From Patescibacteria group bacterium UBA6489 (GTDB taxonomy: Bacteria; Patescibacteriota; Gracilibacteria; BD1-5; UBA6164): DNA of 7,116 nucleotides. The notes under the pieces were generated by a model. That model saw only the letters and a program-made list of their open reading frames with translations, ran no database searches and was not told where the DNA came from. Positions 6,056-7,116 of the stretch are shown here, one piece after another. Numbering within the stretch: position 1 is the first letter of the stretch; each line of letters starts with the position of its first letter. The stretch lies in contig DJMN01000012.1 in the NCBI GenBank assembly GCA_002435385.1, forward strand, positions 1 to 7,116, read 5' to 3'. Both the position numbers and the translations under genes were made by a program.

Positions 6056-7048
6056 ATGACAGACAGAGCAAAACAAATGGAAAGAGCAGAACTACATGCA
6101 CATCTATGATCATCAGTATCAGTAGAATTACTATGGGATTTATCTCACGAACAATGAATAAAACTTCCAGTAAAAGACTTTGATGCATTTAAAGCATGGA
6201 TAACTATGTGAGAAACAGATAAGAATGCTGACATCAAAGAAATGGATGAAAAATATTTTCATTGGACAGAACTAATTCAATCATCTCCAACAGCAGTTGA
6301 AACAGCTATAAAAACTACAATCTGAACAAATTATAGAAAATCAAACCTAACACTTCAAGAAGTTAGATTCAATCCAATGTTCAGAAATAAAAAATGAGAA
6401 CTAGATTTAGACTATATAATAGTTGCAGCTATACATTGACTAGATTATGCAACACTTCAATACAACAAAGTAAAAGCATGAATAGTATTATGTATGGATA
6501 GAAGATTAAGCTTTAGAAAAAATCAAATTATTCTAGAAAAAGCTATAAAATATAAAAACAGATGAATAGTTTGAATAGATTTATCAGGACCACAATCAAA
6601 GGATTTTAGTATGGAAGAACATAAAGCTCTTTTTGATTTAGCAAAACAAAGTTGACTATGAGTGACAATACACACTTGAGAAGAATGATCTTTAGAAGAG
6701 CTGAAATATGTAGCAGAAGTTATAAAACCACATAGAATTTGACACGGTATAATGGCAGTACAAGATAAAAAAATAATAAAAGCATTAAAGAAAAATGATA
6801 TAGTTTTAGAGCTTTGCCCTACTTCAAATCTAAAAAACTCAAAAGTAAAAGATCTAAAAGAACTTTCTCATATTATTAGAACACTTTTAAAACATGATAT
6901 TAGATTAACTCTAAATACAGACTGAGCTGTTATGTACCAGATAAATATAATAAAAGAAGAAGATTTATTATTAGAAAATGAAATAATAACAGAAACTGAG
7001 TTAAATCAAATGTATAAAAATGCTTTTGATTATAGTTTTGTGAAATAA
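6056..7048 (+). CDS. add: Adenosine-deaminase-family amidohydrolase
   Basis: The family hydrolyses the 6-amino group of adenosine to give inosine and ammonia, using one metal ion in a TIM barrel. The 330-residue product has 15 TGA-Gly codons. Visible motifs are ELHAHLGSSV with metal ligands His14 and His16, VGIDLSGPQ (172-180), VTIHTGEEGS with His206 and proton-shuttle Glu209, RIGHGI with His230, LELCPTSN (251-258), and the final metal ligand Asp289 in LNTDGAVM. The family normally has TDDP here; the second Asp, which contacts the purine ring in characterised adenosine deaminases, is Gly290 (a TGA codon). The substrate may therefore differ, so the exact function is less certain than the family. 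The length is normal for bacterial members. The gene follows guaA after a 113-nt gap holding a palindromic repeat and is closed by a hairpin at 7053-7089. No Shine-Dalgarno site precedes the ATG. Its placement beside guaB and guaA fits purine salvage. Confidence 0.88.
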
Positions 7049-7052
7049 AAAT

Positions 7053-7089
7053 AAAATAAGTAGTAGAGAAAATCTTACTACCTATTTTT
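7053..7089 (+). terminator. Probable intrinsic terminator after the deaminase gene
   Basis: Positions 7053-7065 (AAAATAAGTAGTA) pair with 7076-7088 (TACTACCTATTTT), with a single A-C mismatch at 7059/7082. The loop can close further through AGA/TCT pairing. A T-run (7085-7089) forms the 3' edge. It starts 5 nt after the stop codon. The stem is AT-rich and therefore weak, but its position and shape suit the end of the gene run. Confidence 0.55.
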
Positions 7090-7116
7090 ACCTAGAGACT
7101 GTTCAAAAAAGTGTGT

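Noticed and set aside
805..7048. Mycoplasma-type code with TGA as Trp
   Set aside because: TGA falls on invariant glycines (P-loop, GPG motifs, NPPYG), and TGG is used where Trp is expected.

Overview
The window reads as a fragment of an Absconditabacteria (SR1) or closely related Gracilibacteria genome. Five consecutive plus-strand genes are open only when TGA is read as glycine. TGA falls exactly on invariant glycines: the IMP dehydrogenase active-site loop GIGPGSICTT, the GMP synthase P-loop SGGVDS and its PFPGPGL motif, and the methyltransferase NPPYG motif. TGG still encodes Trp and all stops used are TAA. These five genes are AT-rich, take arginine from AGA/AGG, and have no recognisable Shine-Dalgarno site. 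The only CGN codon in the five genes (CGG, 3569-3571) lies where the methyltransferase family carries tryptophan. That fits the CGA/CGG-to-Trp reassignment reported for Absconditabacterales and favours that lineage.

Layout. Positions 1-455 hold a small secreted-protein gene (105-389) with a perfect GGAGG site and a strong hairpin terminator. It has a different base composition and no TGA codons. Positions 456-804 are an AT-rich regulatory gap with candidate promoters and a long imperfect hairpin just before guaB. Then follow guaB (805-1911, IMP dehydrogenase lacking its CBS domains), a kinase-like protein 3 nt later (1915-2823), a THUMP-type rRNA methyltransferase (2891-4039), guaA (4083-5942, an unusually long GMP synthase) and an adenosine-deaminase-family gene (6056-7048). 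A weak hairpin terminator closes the run at about 7053-7089.

GuaB and GuaA perform the two steps IMP to XMP to GMP. An adenosine deaminase could feed adenosine-derived inosine towards IMP if a nucleoside phosphorylase and a phosphoribosyltransferase are encoded elsewhere. The cluster therefore looks like purine salvage and interconversion in a reduced, probably host-associated bacterium. The methyltransferase and the kinase-like gene appear to be passengers in the same transcription unit.

The most notable items are the CGG codon at a conserved Trp position, a GC-rich palindromic repeat inserted in frame inside guaA with a sister copy between guaA and the deaminase gene, the CBS-less IMP dehydrogenase, the kinase-like protein whose catalytic loop is degenerate, the Asp-to-Gly change in the deaminase metal-site motif, and the compositional mismatch of the first gene. 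No CRISPR array, tRNA, rRNA or transposase gene was seen.
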